This document shows, in pieces, positions 1 to 7,942 of a stretch of DNA of 64,000 nucleotides; position 1 is the stretch's first letter; each line of letters starts with the position of its first letter. The stretch lies in assembly GCF_000687995.1 (NCBI RefSeq), contig NZ_JIAC01000001.1:310001-374000 (forward strand), given 5' to 3'. The notes under the pieces were generated by a model. It was not told the origin of the DNA and did not search any database. It saw only the letters and a list, made by a program, of their open reading frames with translations. Source of the DNA: Selenomonas ruminantium AC2024 (GTDB lineage Bacteria > Bacillota > Negativicutes > Selenomonadales > Selenomonadaceae). Both the position numbers and the translations under genes were made by a program.

Positions 1-1392
1 GGTCATGTTGACGGAATGCTTCTTATTATACAGTTCCTTTACGTAGACATTCACATCCGTGGCTACAATCTGCTTGACGAGCTCATCACTGATGCCTTCT
101 CCTTTGAGCAAGGCCACCTTATCTTCCACGACCTGATAGAGGTTGAAGCCTTCCCGGCTGCCCTCGTCATCCACCTTGAACTTGCCGCCCGGTGGAGACA
201 CGAGCAACGGTTCGCTGACATACTGGGTCAGCTCCGCCAAAGCCTGACGGTTGGCCGAAAGGGTCAGCAGCCCATCCCGCACCCCCAAAGGCAGCATGCG
301 GAAGTCCGCCTCGATAAAACTCGGATTGTCAATGCCGTTCAAAAAAGCCTGCGCACAGAGCAATTTGATGTTGGATTTCAGCTGCCCCACATTGCCGCTG
401 CCGATACTGCCAATCAAAGCCTTGACGGCTTCCACGCTGATGCGCACCGGCTTCTTGACCCGCTGGGCTTCTTCCATAAAGAGCAGCTTCAAAATATCGA
501 GCTTTTCTTCCAAGGTGCGTTCCGACAACGGCTTAATGGTAATGATGTTGGGAATACGGCGCACAAAAGTCTTGGTCAGCGCCGAATTGGGGTCCTCGGT
601 GGTAGCCCCGATAATCAGCACCTTGGCCTTGCGGCTGCGGGTGGTTTCCCCCAAACGGTTAAAGGTGCCCGTATCCATAAAGTAGAAAATCATTTCCTGC
701 CCTTCCGGTGGCAGGCGGTGAATTTCGTCCAGGAATAGCACGCCGCCGTCCGCTTCTTCCACCAGACCGGCTTTCGCCGTATCCGCTCCCGTAAACGCAC
801 CCTTGATATGGCCGAACACATGGGAGATTAAGAGCTGCGGATTGTTGTAGTAATCCGCGCAGTTAAAAGTGATAAACGGCGCATCTTCGGAGAAGCGCTT
901 CATGGCCTTGCCATACGCAAACATCATATGGGCAAAAAGCGTCTTGCCGACACCAGTCTGGCCGACAATCAGCGTATGCAGGCCATCCGGCGGATAGAGA
1001 ATCGCCGCCTTGCCCTGCTCTACCTGCCGCTTGAGGCTCTTATCCGCACCAATCAGCCGGGCAAAAGGATTGGCTTCTTCTTCCGCATCACTGGCAAACA
1101 GCCGCTTGCACTCCTCCACATCACGGAACTGCAAAGGCCCCTGCCCCAATTCTGTCCCCAACAACTCCGCTAGTGTCTCCCTGTCAAAATACCGCACCGG
1201 CCGTCCGGTAAACTTCACAATCTTGTCCTGCCGGTGCAGTTCATTTAATTCCTTGGACACATTATTCCGCAGAATATCCAGCTCCGCCGCAATCTCCTGG
1301 GCATCAAAACCGATTTGCCCTGTCAAATCCTTGGCCTTAATCGCTGCGGAACGCTCCTGTATATAAGTCAAAATCCGCTCACTGCGTTTCAA
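1..1392 (-). CDS. LevR/ManR-type sigma-54-dependent transcriptional activator (partial, C-terminus outside window)
   Basis: The first 464 residues are visible and the frame stays open at the window edge. An N-terminal winged-helix region (about 1-75) is followed by a sigma-54 AAA+ domain: Walker A GQTGVGKT at about 144-151, the sigma-54 contact motif GAFTGA at about 198-203, and Walker B GGVLFLDE at about 216-223. The stretch around GAFTGA closely follows the LevR pattern, so PRD and EIIA domains probably lie beyond the edge. The family activates sugar PTS operons from -12/-24 promoters under PTS phosphorylation control. The start is TTG at 1390-1392 with a GAAGGGG ribosome site. The target operon is not visible. 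Confidence 0.88.
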   Translation of the reverse strand, partial: MKRSERILTYIQERSAAIKAKDLTGQIGFDAQEIAAELDILRNNVSKELNELHRQDKIVKFTGRPVRYFDRETLAELLGTELGQGPLQFRDVEECKRLFASDAEEEANPFARLIGADKSLKRQVEQGKAAILYPPDGLHTLIVGQTGVGKTLFAHMMFAYGKAMKRFSEDAPFITFNCADYYNNPQLLISHVFGHIKGAFTGADTAKAGLVEEADGGVLFLDEIHRLPPEGQEMIFYFMDTGTFNRLGETTRSRKAKVLIIGATTEDPNSALTKTFVRRIPNIITIKPLSERTLEEKLDILKLLFMEEAQRVKKPVRISVEAVKALIGSIGSGNVGQLKSNIKLLCAQAFLNGIDNPSFIEADFRMLPLGVRDGLLTLSANRQALAELTQYVSEPLLVSPPGGKFKVDDEGSREGFNLYQVVEDKVALLKGEGISDELVKQIVATDVNVYVKELYNKKHSVNMT

Positions 1393-1439
1393 CTGTATCA
1401 CACCCCTTCGATACTCTTTCTAAATCATATAACAGAGTA

Positions 1440-1485
1440 TCAAAAAAGGCAAGCAACCGATAAGCTCGTTGCTTGCCTTTTTTCT
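1440..1485. terminator. bidirectional rho-independent terminator
   Basis: The arms AAAAGGCAAGCAAC and GTTGCTTGCCTTTT enclose a short loop and are flanked by A/T tracts on both sides. It ends the smpB transcript on the minus strand and sits upstream of the levR-like gene. Confidence 0.85.
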
Positions 1486-1959
1486 TTAATAACGCTGTCT
1501 ATCTTTGAGCGCCCGTTCTACTTCGCGTTTTGCGGCTTTCTCATGCAAATCCTGCCGCTTGTCGTAGTTGTGCTTGCCCGAAGCCAAAGCCAGTTCGAGC
1601 TTGGCCTTGCCATTCTTGAAGTAAATCTTGAGCGGCACGAGGGTAAAGCCCTTTTCCCGCGTCTTGGCGAAAAGCTTGACGATTTCGCTCTTGTGCATCA
1701 GGAGCTTGCGGGGGCGCAAAGGGTCATGGTTGAAGATATTGCCCTGGTCATAGGGGGAAACGTGCATGTTTTCCACGAAAATTTCCCCGTTCTTAATCAT
1801 GGCGTAGCTGTCCTTGAGGTTGGCCTTGCCCGCCCGCAGGGATTTCACCTCCGTGCCTTGCAGGGCAAGCCCGGTTTCATATGTTTCATGAATGAAGTAG
1901 TCATGCCGTGCCTTGCGGTTTTCGCAGACCACCTTCATGCCGATATTCTTCTTGCCCAT
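1486..1959 (-). CDS. smpB: SsrA-binding protein SmpB
   Basis: This 157-residue protein has the normal length for SmpB and carries the family blocks [37 protein letters not shown] and [17 protein letters not shown], followed by a basic C-terminal tail. SmpB binds tmRNA and is needed for trans-translation, which rescues stalled ribosomes in the cytoplasm. It lies 16 bp after rnr, continuing the secG-est-rnr-smpB order known from Bacillus. The ssrA gene, often found nearby in Firmicutes, is not seen here. The ribosome site is a GAGGTGATAC-type sequence just before ATG. Confidence 0.97.
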   Translation of the reverse strand: MGKKNIGMKVVCENRKARHDYFIHETYETGLALQGTEVKSLRAGKANLKDSYAMIKNGEIFVENMHVSPYDQGNIFNHDPLRPRKLLMHKSEIVKLFAKTREKGFTLVPLKIYFKNGKAKLELALASGKHNYDKRQDLHEKAAKREVERALKDRQRY

Positions 1960-1975
1960 TGTATCACCTCAGTTG

Positions 1976-4702
1976 TTATTTGCTATTGCCCGTGCCGCCT
2001 TCAGTCTTGCGGTGCGGACGGGGACGACGCTTGCCCTTGGATTTCTGCGCCTTTTCCTTTTCGGCCTTGGCGGCAGCAGCGGCCATTTCCCGTTCCTTCT
2101 TCTCATGGTATCCGGGAGGGTCCGGCCAGACGGCACTGTTGAGCCCCGTCACATAGACCCGATGATAACCGGCCTCTTTGTCGCTGCGGCGTTCCTCACG
2201 GTTGCGGCTGCGTCCTTCTCCGCGGAAAGAGCCTGTACCTACGCGGCTTTCCTTATCTGAGCGTTCATTACGGCCCGGACGGCGCTTGCGGTCAGCCTTG
2301 GGCTTACGGCTTTCACCCTCGCGCTTTTCGCCCTGCGGCTGGGGCAGTTTTTCCCCGGAAGCACCGCGCTTTTTGTGGCCGTGACGCTTCTTGGCAGGCT
2401 TCTGTTCCTTCTGCTTGGTTTCTTCCTCCGTCAGCATGGGTTCTGCAATCAGTTCATCTTCCAAGAGCGGCTTGGCTGCCTTCTTGGGACGAGGCCCCTT
2501 CTTCTTGTCCCCTTTGCCTTTTTTGCTGCTATTGCCCTTCTGCGCAGGGCGTTCCGGCACATACTGGCCGTTATCTTTCAACACAAAATCCAAATTCCGT
2601 TCCTCCACATTGGCCCGCGCCAGGATTACCTCTACCTCGTCGCCCAGACGGTACTGGGTGCGGGTGCGCTCGCCAATCATTGCATATTGTTCTTCCACAT
2701 ATTCGTAATAGTCATTGGTCATGGTGGAAACATGAACCAGACCTTCCACGCCGTTATCGAGCTCTACAAAGATGCCAAAAGCGGTCACACCGCTGATAAC
2801 GCCCGTGAATTCTTCGCCCACGAACTGTGCCATATACTCGATTTTCTTCATGTCCGTGGTTTCCCGTTCCGCCTCGATAGCAACACGCTCCCGCTGGGAT
2901 GTATGGTCGGCGATTTCCGGCAGAACCATCTTGAGCTTTTCCTGACGCTCAAGGGGCAGACTGCCCGTAGCAAAAGTCTCCCTGAGCAGACGGTGAACAA
3001 TCAAATCCGGATAGCGGCGAATCGGCGAAGTAAAGTGCGTATAATAGCGGGCCGCCAGACCAAAGTGGCCCAGACTCAATTCACTGTAACGGGCCTGCTG
3101 CATAGAGCGCAGGGATACCGTGCTGATAATCCGTTCCTCGGGACGGCCTTCAACCTTTTCCAAGACCTTCTGCACATCCATAGGCTTAATCTGCCCGGCC
3201 TCATCCCGCTTCACATAGAGACCAAAGGTCGCCAGCAGATTGTTGAGCCGCTCGATTTTCTCTTCGCTCGGCTGCTCGTGAACGCGGTACATAAAGGGCA
3301 GATTCTTCGTATCCATATGGCGGGCCACGGTTTCATTGGCCGCCAGCATGCATTCCTCGATAATGGACTCGGCAAGGCTGCCCTCACGCTTGATAAGTGC
3401 CACGGGATGACCATTCTCATCCAATTTGACCTTTACTTCCGGCAGGTCAAAATCAATGGAGCCGCGGCGATGGCGCTTGGCCTTCAAGGCATGGCGCAGC
3501 TCGGCCAGCGTTTCCAGCATGGGCAGGATGTCACCATTATCGGAAACAAAAGGTTCTGCCTTGTCCACGAGAACCTTGTTGACGATATTGTAAGTCAAGC
3601 GGCGGTAAACGTGTATCACCGTCGGAATAATCTCGTAGCTTGTTACCTCACCCTCTGCAGAAATCTGCATTTCGCAGGCCATGGACAGGCGGTCAACGCC
3701 GGCATTCAAACTGCAGATGCCGTTGGAAAGTTCCTTGGGCAGCATGGGAATAACACGGTCCACCAGATACACGCTCGTCCCGCGGGCATAGGCTTCCCGG
3801 TCAAGCGGCGCATGTTCCCTGACATAATGGCTCACATCGGCGATATACACGCCCAGGAAGAAGGAACCATCCGGGTTCTTGCGGGCATAGACACCATCAT
3901 CCAAGTCCTTGGAATCCTCGCCGTCCACGGTCACAATCTGCAAATCGCGTCTGTCGCGGCGGCCAGCATATTCGGCCGGATTCGGCTCCGTTTCCGTGGC
4001 CGTAGCTTCTGCCTGTACATCCTCCGGGAACGTCTCGGACAGCTCATACTGGCGCATAACGGAGAGCACATCCACACCGGGGTCGCCCACCTTGCCCAGC
4101 ACTTCAATGACCTCGCCTTCCGCACTGCGGCGGCCGCTGGGCCATTTGGTGATTTTCACGACCACCTTGCTGCCGGTCTTGGCGCCCTTGAAATACTTTT
4201 TCGCCACAAAGATATCCTGCGTGAGCTTCACGTTATCCGGCGTTACAAAGCCAAAGGTCTTGCTGCGCTCGAAGGTGCCCACAATCTTTTCATTGGCACG
4301 TTCCAGAATGCGGATGATTTCCCCTTCGCGGGAACGCCCTTCCTCCTGCGCAGGCGTGACACGGGCCACCACGCGGTCCCCATGCATAGCCGAGCCCACG
4401 GCATTGGCGGGCACAAATACGTCCGATTCATCTTCCGTTTCCCGCACGTCGGGAATGATAAAGCCAAAGCCCTTGGCGGTCATGGAAATACGCCCCACCA
4501 CCAGATGCATCCGGCTCGGCACACCGTAAAGGTCACTGCGGTTCTTGATAATGGCGCCCTCTTTTTCCAACTCTTCCAGCGCCACCGGAAAATCCACTAA
4601 TTCCTCGTCCGTCAGTCCCATAGCTTCGCCTAATTCCTCTTCGGCCAGCGGTTTATAGGCGCTTTCCTTCATATAGGCGAGGATTCTTTCTTTTAAGTCC
4701 AT
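1976..4702 (-). CDS. rnr: Ribonuclease R
   Basis: This 908-residue 3'-5' exoribonuclease degrades structured RNA and works with tmRNA-SmpB in decay of non-stop mRNAs. Domain order: winged helix (about 1-70), two cold-shock domains (about 80-230), an RNB catalytic domain (about 260-590) with the metal-binding motif DGEDSKDLDDGVY and SPIRRYPDL, and an S1 domain (about 635-715, GVISGVTAFGIFVELDNG). A long, very basic Lys/Arg-rich tail of nearly 190 residues follows, longer than in many homologues and probably RNA binding. The start ATG has AAGGAG 7 nt upstream. It is co-directional with smpB. Confidence 0.97.
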   Translation of the reverse strand: MDLKERILAYMKESAYKPLAEEELGEAMGLTDEELVDFPVALEELEKEGAIIKNRSDLYGVPSRMHLVVGRISMTAKGFGFIIPDVRETEDESDVFVPANAVGSAMHGDRVVARVTPAQEEGRSREGEIIRILERANEKIVGTFERSKTFGFVTPDNVKLTQDIFVAKKYFKGAKTGSKVVVKITKWPSGRRSAEGEVIEVLGKVGDPGVDVLSVMRQYELSETFPEDVQAEATATETEPNPAEYAGRRDRRDLQIVTVDGEDSKDLDDGVYARKNPDGSFFLGVYIADVSHYVREHAPLDREAYARGTSVYLVDRVIPMLPKELSNGICSLNAGVDRLSMACEMQISAEGEVTSYEIIPTVIHVYRRLTYNIVNKVLVDKAEPFVSDNGDILPMLETLAELRHALKAKRHRRGSIDFDLPEVKVKLDENGHPVALIKREGSLAESIIEECMLAANETVARHMDTKNLPFMYRVHEQPSEEKIERLNNLLATFGLYVKRDEAGQIKPMDVQKVLEKVEGRPEERIISTVSLRSMQQARYSELSLGHFGLAARYYTHFTSPIRRYPDLIVHRLLRETFATGSLPLERQEKLKMVLPEIADHTSQRERVAIEAERETTDMKKIEYMAQFVGEEFTGVISGVTAFGIFVELDNGVEGLVHVSTMTNDYYEYVEEQYAMIGERTRTQYRLGDEVEVILARANVEERNLDFVLKDNGQYVPERPAQKGNSSKKGKGDKKKGPRPKKAAKPLLEDELIAEPMLTEEETKQKEQKPAKKRHGHKKRGASGEKLPQPQGEKREGESRKPKADRKRRPGRNERSDKESRVGTGSFRGEGRSRNREERRSDKEAGYHRVYVTGLNSAVWPDPPGYHEKKEREMAAAAAKAEKEKAQKSKGKRRPRPHRKTEGGTGNSK

Positions 4703-4744
4703 TTGTTCTCCTTACAAATTTCGATTCTCCCACAGTCGTTCTCT

Positions 4745-5479
4745 TTAATTCTGCAGGAAGGCCACAGCCTCTTCAAAAACTCTCTCTCTTTCACTGGCCA
4801 GCGGCAGAAGATGTCCCGACTCCTCCAGCCAAATGATTCGCGCCTGTCCTTTTACATGGGACAGGATATAATCCGCACTCACCGGTGCGGCAGTATGGTC
4901 ATCACGACTATGCATGATGAGCAGCGGAGCCGTTACTTCCTCAATGGCTCCCTTGGTCTTTTCGATAACGTCCACCAATTCATGAATAGAGATTAAAGGC
5001 ATTTTCCGATAAGTACGATTAGCGGCAGGCGGTACGTTCTTCAGACGGCGGCGGGCCTTGGGCACATAGCCGCCATAGCAGGCCTCACGAGGCGGCAGCG
5101 CCGCAAGTCCCCGCTCCTCGGGGATAAAAATCGGCGCCGCCAGCGTCACCACATGGGAGACGATTTCTTCCGTGGCCAGAAGCAGGGCAAAGAGCCCGCC
5201 CATGGAATGGCCGATAACGGAAATATCCTCACAGTAGCCGGACAACAGGGCATAGCCGTCCCGCACAGAGTCCATCCAGTCTTCCCAGGTCATGTGACTC
5301 ATATCCTCTACCGTGGTGCCATGGCCTGCAAGCCGCACCCCCAGCACGGTAAAGCCCTGCTTGTTCAAAAATTCCCCCATCAGCAGAAGCTCCGCCGGCA
5401 GTCCCGTAAATCCGTGGATAAGGAGCACCCCTTTTTTCCCGCCGGGCATAAAGAAGGGCTCCGCTCCCGGTAGTATCAT
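4745..5479 (-). CDS. Alpha/beta hydrolase, Est30/YvaK-type carboxylesterase
   Basis: The 244-residue product has an oxyanion-hole segment LLIHGFTGLP (about 19-28), the nucleophile elbow GHSMGG with Ser92, a likely acid in HSRDDHTA and a C-terminal catalytic His in EESGHLL. This is the pattern of the cytoplasmic thermostable carboxylesterase/monoacylglycerol lipase family. Its place between secG and rnr matches B. subtilis secG-yvaK-rnr-smpB, which supports orthology with yvaK. The natural substrate is not known. The ribosome site is GGGGGTGAAAGG just before ATG. Confidence 0.9.
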   Translation of the reverse strand: MILPGAEPFFMPGGKKGVLLIHGFTGLPAELLLMGEFLNKQGFTVLGVRLAGHGTTVEDMSHMTWEDWMDSVRDGYALLSGYCEDISVIGHSMGGLFALLLATEEIVSHVVTLAAPIFIPEERGLAALPPREACYGGYVPKARRRLKNVPPAANRTYRKMPLISIHELVDVIEKTKGAIEEVTAPLLIMHSRDDHTAAPVSADYILSHVKGQARIIWLEESGHLLPLASERERVFEEAVAFLQN

Positions 5480-5499
5480 CCTTTCACCCCCTAAACTTA

Positions 5500-5533
5500 A
5501 ATATCCCTGTTCCGGCTAGAGAACAGGGATATT
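5500..5533 (-). terminator. perfect 13-bp hairpin between secG and est
   Basis: The arms AATATCCCTGTTC (5500-5512) and GAACAGGGATATT (5521-5533) pair perfectly around an 8-nt loop. It lacks a clear U tract, so it may be a processing site or partial attenuator rather than a full terminator. Confidence 0.5.
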
Positions 5534-5540
5534 GCCGTTA

Positions 5541-5768
5541 TTAGCTTGTCATTTTGGCAATCACCATGGTGATAATGGCAAACAAGATGGCAAGTACCAC
5601 CGTCACCCGCGCCAGCAGGGCATCCATCCCCCGGGCCTTGCCGGAGAATACGGTATCAGCACCGCCGCCCATGCCGCCCATGCCAGCGGATTTTGCTTCC
5701 TGTCCCAGTACTGATGCGATAAGGCCAATGGCCACAATAGCATCAATTATCATCAAAACGGTAAGCAT
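5541..5768 (-). CDS. secG: Preprotein translocase subunit SecG
   Basis: The 75-residue protein has two hydrophobic segments (about 3-22 and 50-72) separated by a Gly/Met-rich linker (SAGMGGMGGGAD), the usual SecG topology. SecG is a small auxiliary subunit of the SecYEG channel in the inner membrane. Synteny with est, rnr and smpB supports the call. The ribosome site AAAGGGAGG lies 8 nt before ATG. Confidence 0.93.
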   Translation of the reverse strand: MLTVLMIIDAIVAIGLIASVLGQEAKSAGMGGMGGGADTVFSGKARGMDALLARVTVVLAILFAIITMVIAKMTS

Positions 5769-5803
5769 TAGATAAGCCTCCCTTTAATTACAGTCTCCAA
5801 TCA

Positions 5804-5833
5804 ATAGTAACACAATTACAAGGGCTTGTGCAA
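5804..5833 (-). promoter_or_regulatory. probable secG operon promoter
   Basis: On the minus strand, TTGCAC and TACTAT are separated by 18 bp, about 40 bp before the secG start. Confidence 0.5.
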
Positions 5834-5878
5834 GTTTTTTCTCTATTAGTTTGCGGTGATGAGTTCGAGGCTAAAGGC

Positions 5879-6075
5879 GCGTCAGGCGGAGAATATCTGC
5901 CCTGCGCTATGACTGGGAGCTAAAATTGTTTTTTGCCCTTAACTCACTGACAGGAAAAGCCAAAACTCGCTTCGCTCAAACAGCAGCCTTTTCCAGCCAA
6001 TACAGCGGTATGGCAAAAAACAATTTCTTCACGCTCCCAGCCATACGCTCCATTCAGACATCCCCCGCCTGACGC
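5879..6075. repeat. 197-bp interrupted palindrome (MITE-like or giant hairpin)
   Basis: Nested inverted arms are visible: GCGTCAGGCGG (5879-5889) with CCGCCTGACGC (6065-6075), GGGAGC (5915-5920) with GCTCCC (6033-6038), AATTGTTTTTTGCC (5924-5937) with GGCAAAAAACAATT (6012-6025), and GGAAAAG (5953-5959) with CTTTTCC (5988-5994). It contains no convincing gene. It lies between the secG promoter and the Fst-type toxin promoter, in a 414-bp stretch without genes. Confidence 0.85.
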
Positions 6076-6138
6076 TCAATACCGTGCTTTGCACGCAATA
6101 TTGGCAGAGCATCCTGTCTTTCTTGCTTGGACATATTC

Positions 6139-6147
6139 TGTTATAAT
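6139..6147 (+). promoter_or_regulatory. extended -10 promoter of Fst-type toxin A
   Basis: TGTTATAAT is an extended -10 element. No good -35 box is seen 17 bp upstream. Transcription would begin near 6154, about 29 nt before the toxin start codon. Confidence 0.6.
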
Positions 6148-6182
6148 ATATGTGCCGCCTCGAAAAAGGAGGTGAGTCTCGG

Positions 6183-6269
6183 TTGAGTCGGAAAATCGTG
6201 GAGTTGATACTAGCTCCGCTGATAGTGGGCATTTTGGTGTCATTGTTCAACTATTGGTTGAATCACTAA
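6183..6269 (+). CDS. Fst/Ldr-family type I toxin peptide (28 aa)
   Basis: This very small ORF starts with TTG and has a strong AAAAAGGAGGTG ribosome site 10 nt upstream. The peptide has a short charged start (MSRKIVE), one membrane segment LILAPLIVGILVSLF and a polar tail NYWLNH. The LAPxxVG core with a central Pro is characteristic of the Fst/Ldr toxins. The context matches the pAD1 par locus: a hairpin downstream, a convergent promoter at 6348-6376, and a 12-nt repeat of the start region (GAGTCTCGGTTG at 6174-6185 and 6319-6330). The family inserts into the cell's own membrane when not silenced by its antisense RNA. Identification is by motif and locus layout. Confidence 0.75.
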   Translation: MSRKIVELILAPLIVGILVSLFNYWLNH

Positions 6270-6279
6270 AAGCAAAGTA

Positions 6280-6341
6280 GTAGAGAACACCCCCAGTACT
6301 GGCATACTGGGGGTGTTCGAGTCTCGGTTGTTCGTTTTCGT
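6280..6341 (-). ncRNA. putative antisense antitoxin RNA of toxin A (RNA II-like)
   Basis: A minus-strand promoter, TTGATT-N17-TATAAT (6371-6376 and 6348-6353), would start an RNA near 6341. The RNA reads through the complement of the repeat GAGTCTCGGTTG (6319-6330) into the hairpin. It would be about 60 nt long, similar to RNA II of pAD1, and could pair with the toxin mRNA around its ribosome site and at the hairpin. Confidence 0.6.
6286..6317. terminator. shared hairpin at the meeting point of toxin A mRNA and its antisense RNA
   Basis: The 13-bp arms AACACCCCCAGTA and TACTGGGGGTGTT enclose a 6-nt loop. U tracts are weak on both strands, so termination efficiency is uncertain. Its position equals that of the bidirectional terminator in par-type loci. 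Confidence 0.6.
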
Positions 6342-6403
6342 AACCTCATTATAGCACTCCACATCGGGAAAATCAATCATCCCCACCCACGTTTTATGCT
6401 CCC

Positions 6404-7372
6404 TTAAAATGAAAATGTACGTTCCAACGCATCCAGCCACACTCCAGTATTGTAGTCATAGGTACGGATGACAATGCGGTCTTTGTAGATATAAAGTGAA
6501 TTGGTATACAAATGCCGCGCATCTATTGTCGGATTGTGGATATTGACCAGATTTTCATTGATACGGTTCACGCGGATATCCGCATAGCTGTCATTGGTCG
6601 GCGGCGTATGCGTATGGCCGGATATCCAGAGGCTGCCCGGTGGAACAGCAGACAAAATTTCCAAAAGCTTCTGCGACGGCTGCGCCGTAGCTGCCACCGT
6701 ATTAATCTTCTTACTATACGTGCGCAAAGTTCCCATAATCGGGCCATGGAAAAAGAACAGTATCGGCCCGTTACGATGGGACGCAATCTCCTTCTTCAGC
6801 CAGACAAGCTGCTCGTCTGAAATCTCCACCGAACTGTGGCATCCATCCGGGGACAAATATAGCATCCGGCACCGCCCCACATCACGGGCGTAATAAGCCC
6901 CAGGCAAATGATACCGCTTTTGAAAAGCTGCCAGCTTTGCCTTTTTCTCGGCCAAAGTCCCCGCTGCTAATTTGTGCTTTTTGCCCTTCTTCGTTTCAAC
7001 CGGCTCGTCCTTATATGCATAGTCATGATTGCCCGCTACAGCATAATAAGGAAATTGCAGCTGTCCCAGATAATCATCTACCACACGGAATTCTTTCTCA
7101 TTGCCATAACGGGCAGCCAAATCGCCTAACAAGGCCACCTCATCCACATCCGCCCACGCATTTACGGTTTTTAGCAGGTTTTGTTTTTTCGCCCAAATAT
7201 CGGCCTGTGCTTCCTTGTTCGGAAATTTCTTCACCCGCACAGGCAGATGCAAATCGCTGATAAGCAGAATGTGATAATAATCCCGCCCTTCGGCAAAGCC
7301 CAAAGGCATTCCGCCCATAGCAAACCAACCTAAAAAAGCAACTGTAGATTTTAGGAAATCTCTACGTTTCAT
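6404..7372 (-). CDS. Exported metallophosphoesterase (calcineurin-like)
   Basis: The 322-residue protein begins with a Tat-like signal (MKRRDFLKSTVAFLG) without a strict twin-Arg consensus. It carries the calcineurin-fold metal motifs in order: SDLHLP (DxH), LLGDLA (GD), AGNHDYA (GNHD), FFFHGP and SGHTHTPP. It probably hydrolyses phosphomono- or diesters in the periplasm; the substrate is unknown. The start at 7372 is chosen over an upstream ATG because AAGGAG lies 11 nt before it and the signal sequence starts there. The promoter is probably TTGATT-N18-TATAAT at 7433-7462. That region resembles the toxin A antisense promoter. Confidence 0.85.
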   Translation of the reverse strand: MKRRDFLKSTVAFLGWFAMGGMPLGFAEGRDYYHILLISDLHLPVRVKKFPNKEAQADIWAKKQNLLKTVNAWADVDEVALLGDLAARYGNEKEFRVVDDYLGQLQFPYYAVAGNHDYAYKDEPVETKKGKKHKLAAGTLAEKKAKLAAFQKRYHLPGAYYARDVGRCRMLYLSPDGCHSSVEISDEQLVWLKKEIASHRNGPILFFFHGPIMGTLRTYSKKINTVAATAQPSQKLLEILSAVPPGSLWISGHTHTPPTNDSYADIRVNRINENLVNIHNPTIDARHLYTNSLYIYKDRIVIRTYDYNTGVWLDALERTFSF

Positions 7373-7432
7373 GGCAAAATCGCTCCTTATAAATACAAAA
7401 GCTTTAATTCCATGTTTGGTTTTCGTACTCCC

Positions 7433-7462
7433 ATTATAGCCCCTCCGCATCAGGAAAATCAA
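7433..7462 (-). promoter_or_regulatory. promoter of the phosphoesterase gene
   Basis: On the minus strand, TTGATT and TATAAT are separated by 18 bp. About 50 bp around this promoter is a near-copy of the region at 6329-6380 that holds the toxin A antisense promoter. Confidence 0.6.
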
Positions 7463-7518
7463 TCATATGTATCGGATGGCGTATCCACCATGCAGAGCTG
7501 TGTTATTCGCTAAAAAAG

Positions 7519-7559
7519 AACAGCTACTGCACACATCACATTTATGTGCAGTAGCTGTT
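7519..7559 (-). terminator. rho-independent terminator of the small-peptide pair
   Basis: The arms AACAGCTACTGCACA (7519-7533) and TGTGCAGTAGCTGTT (7545-7559) form a perfect 15-bp stem. A T-rich tract follows on the minus strand. Confidence 0.85.
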
Positions 7560-7572
7560 GGGAAGCTGCTAA

Positions 7573-7716
7573 TCAGGTAATATCTTTTACGAGCTCGTAA
7601 GTATCTTCAACGATGTTTTTAAGATCGTTCCACCAGCTGCCACCAGACACATTGTCCAGTTCCATAATCTCCAGTTCTTTCTTCTCCACTACGTTAAGTT
7701 CTTTCTTGTCCATCAT
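7573..7716 (-). CDS. Small peptide with double-glycine leader, bacteriocin-like (47 aa)
   Basis: The ORF has an AAAGGGGATG ribosome site and starts MMDKKELNVVEKKELEIM. The leader ends in ELDNVSGG, a double-glycine processing motif, followed by a short amphipathic mature part (SWWNDLKNIVEDTYELVKD). Its leader and ribosome site are nearly identical to those of the upstream gene at 7745-7942, so the two are tandem paralogues. Such leaders are normally cleaved by a C39-peptidase ABC exporter; none is in this window. The role could be bacteriocin, pheromone or other secreted peptide. I see no immunity gene. Confidence 0.7.
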   Translation of the reverse strand: MMDKKELNVVEKKELEIMELDNVSGGSWWNDLKNIVEDTYELVKDIT

Positions 7717-7744
7717 TTTGAACATCCCCTTTCTATTGATATTG

Positions 7745-7942
7745 TTATTGGATAGGATTTACCGTATCATACACGAGCTTCATGCCCTTCCAGGTCACTT
7801 CCACCGCTTCGTTTGTAACATCTTTAACGCCATCCCAGACATCTTCTACAACATTTTCAACCTCATCCAAAAGGTCACCAAAGAAATTACCACCAGCCAC
7901 TGTGTCCAATTCCATTAAGTTGAGTTCTTTCTTGTCCATCAT
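7745..7942 (-). CDS. Small peptide with double-glycine leader, bacteriocin-like (65 aa)
   Basis: The peptide starts MMDKKELNLMELDTVAGG, a short leader ending in Gly-Gly, followed by a 47-residue acidic, amphipathic mature part rich in Val, Asp and Glu (VENVVEDVWDGVKDV). The start is set at the tandem ATG codons by AAAGGGGTTG upstream; a longer frame to 8017 lacks a ribosome site. It is 28 bp upstream of its paralogue at 7573-7716 and probably co-transcribed. Function is inferred only from the leader type, and no exporter or immunity protein is nearby. Confidence 0.7.
   Translation of the reverse strand: MMDKKELNLMELDTVAGGNFFGDLLDEVENVVEDVWDGVKDVTNEAVEVTWKGMKLVYDTVNPIQ

Noticed and set aside
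1393-1485. tmRNA (ssrA) next to smpB
   Set aside because: The gap holds only a terminator; no tRNA-like ends are present.
2375-4600. 741-codon open frame on the plus strand over rnr
   Set aside because: It is antisense to a clear RNase R gene. The frame is a by-product of codon bias, its product has no recognisable motifs, and there is no ribosome site.
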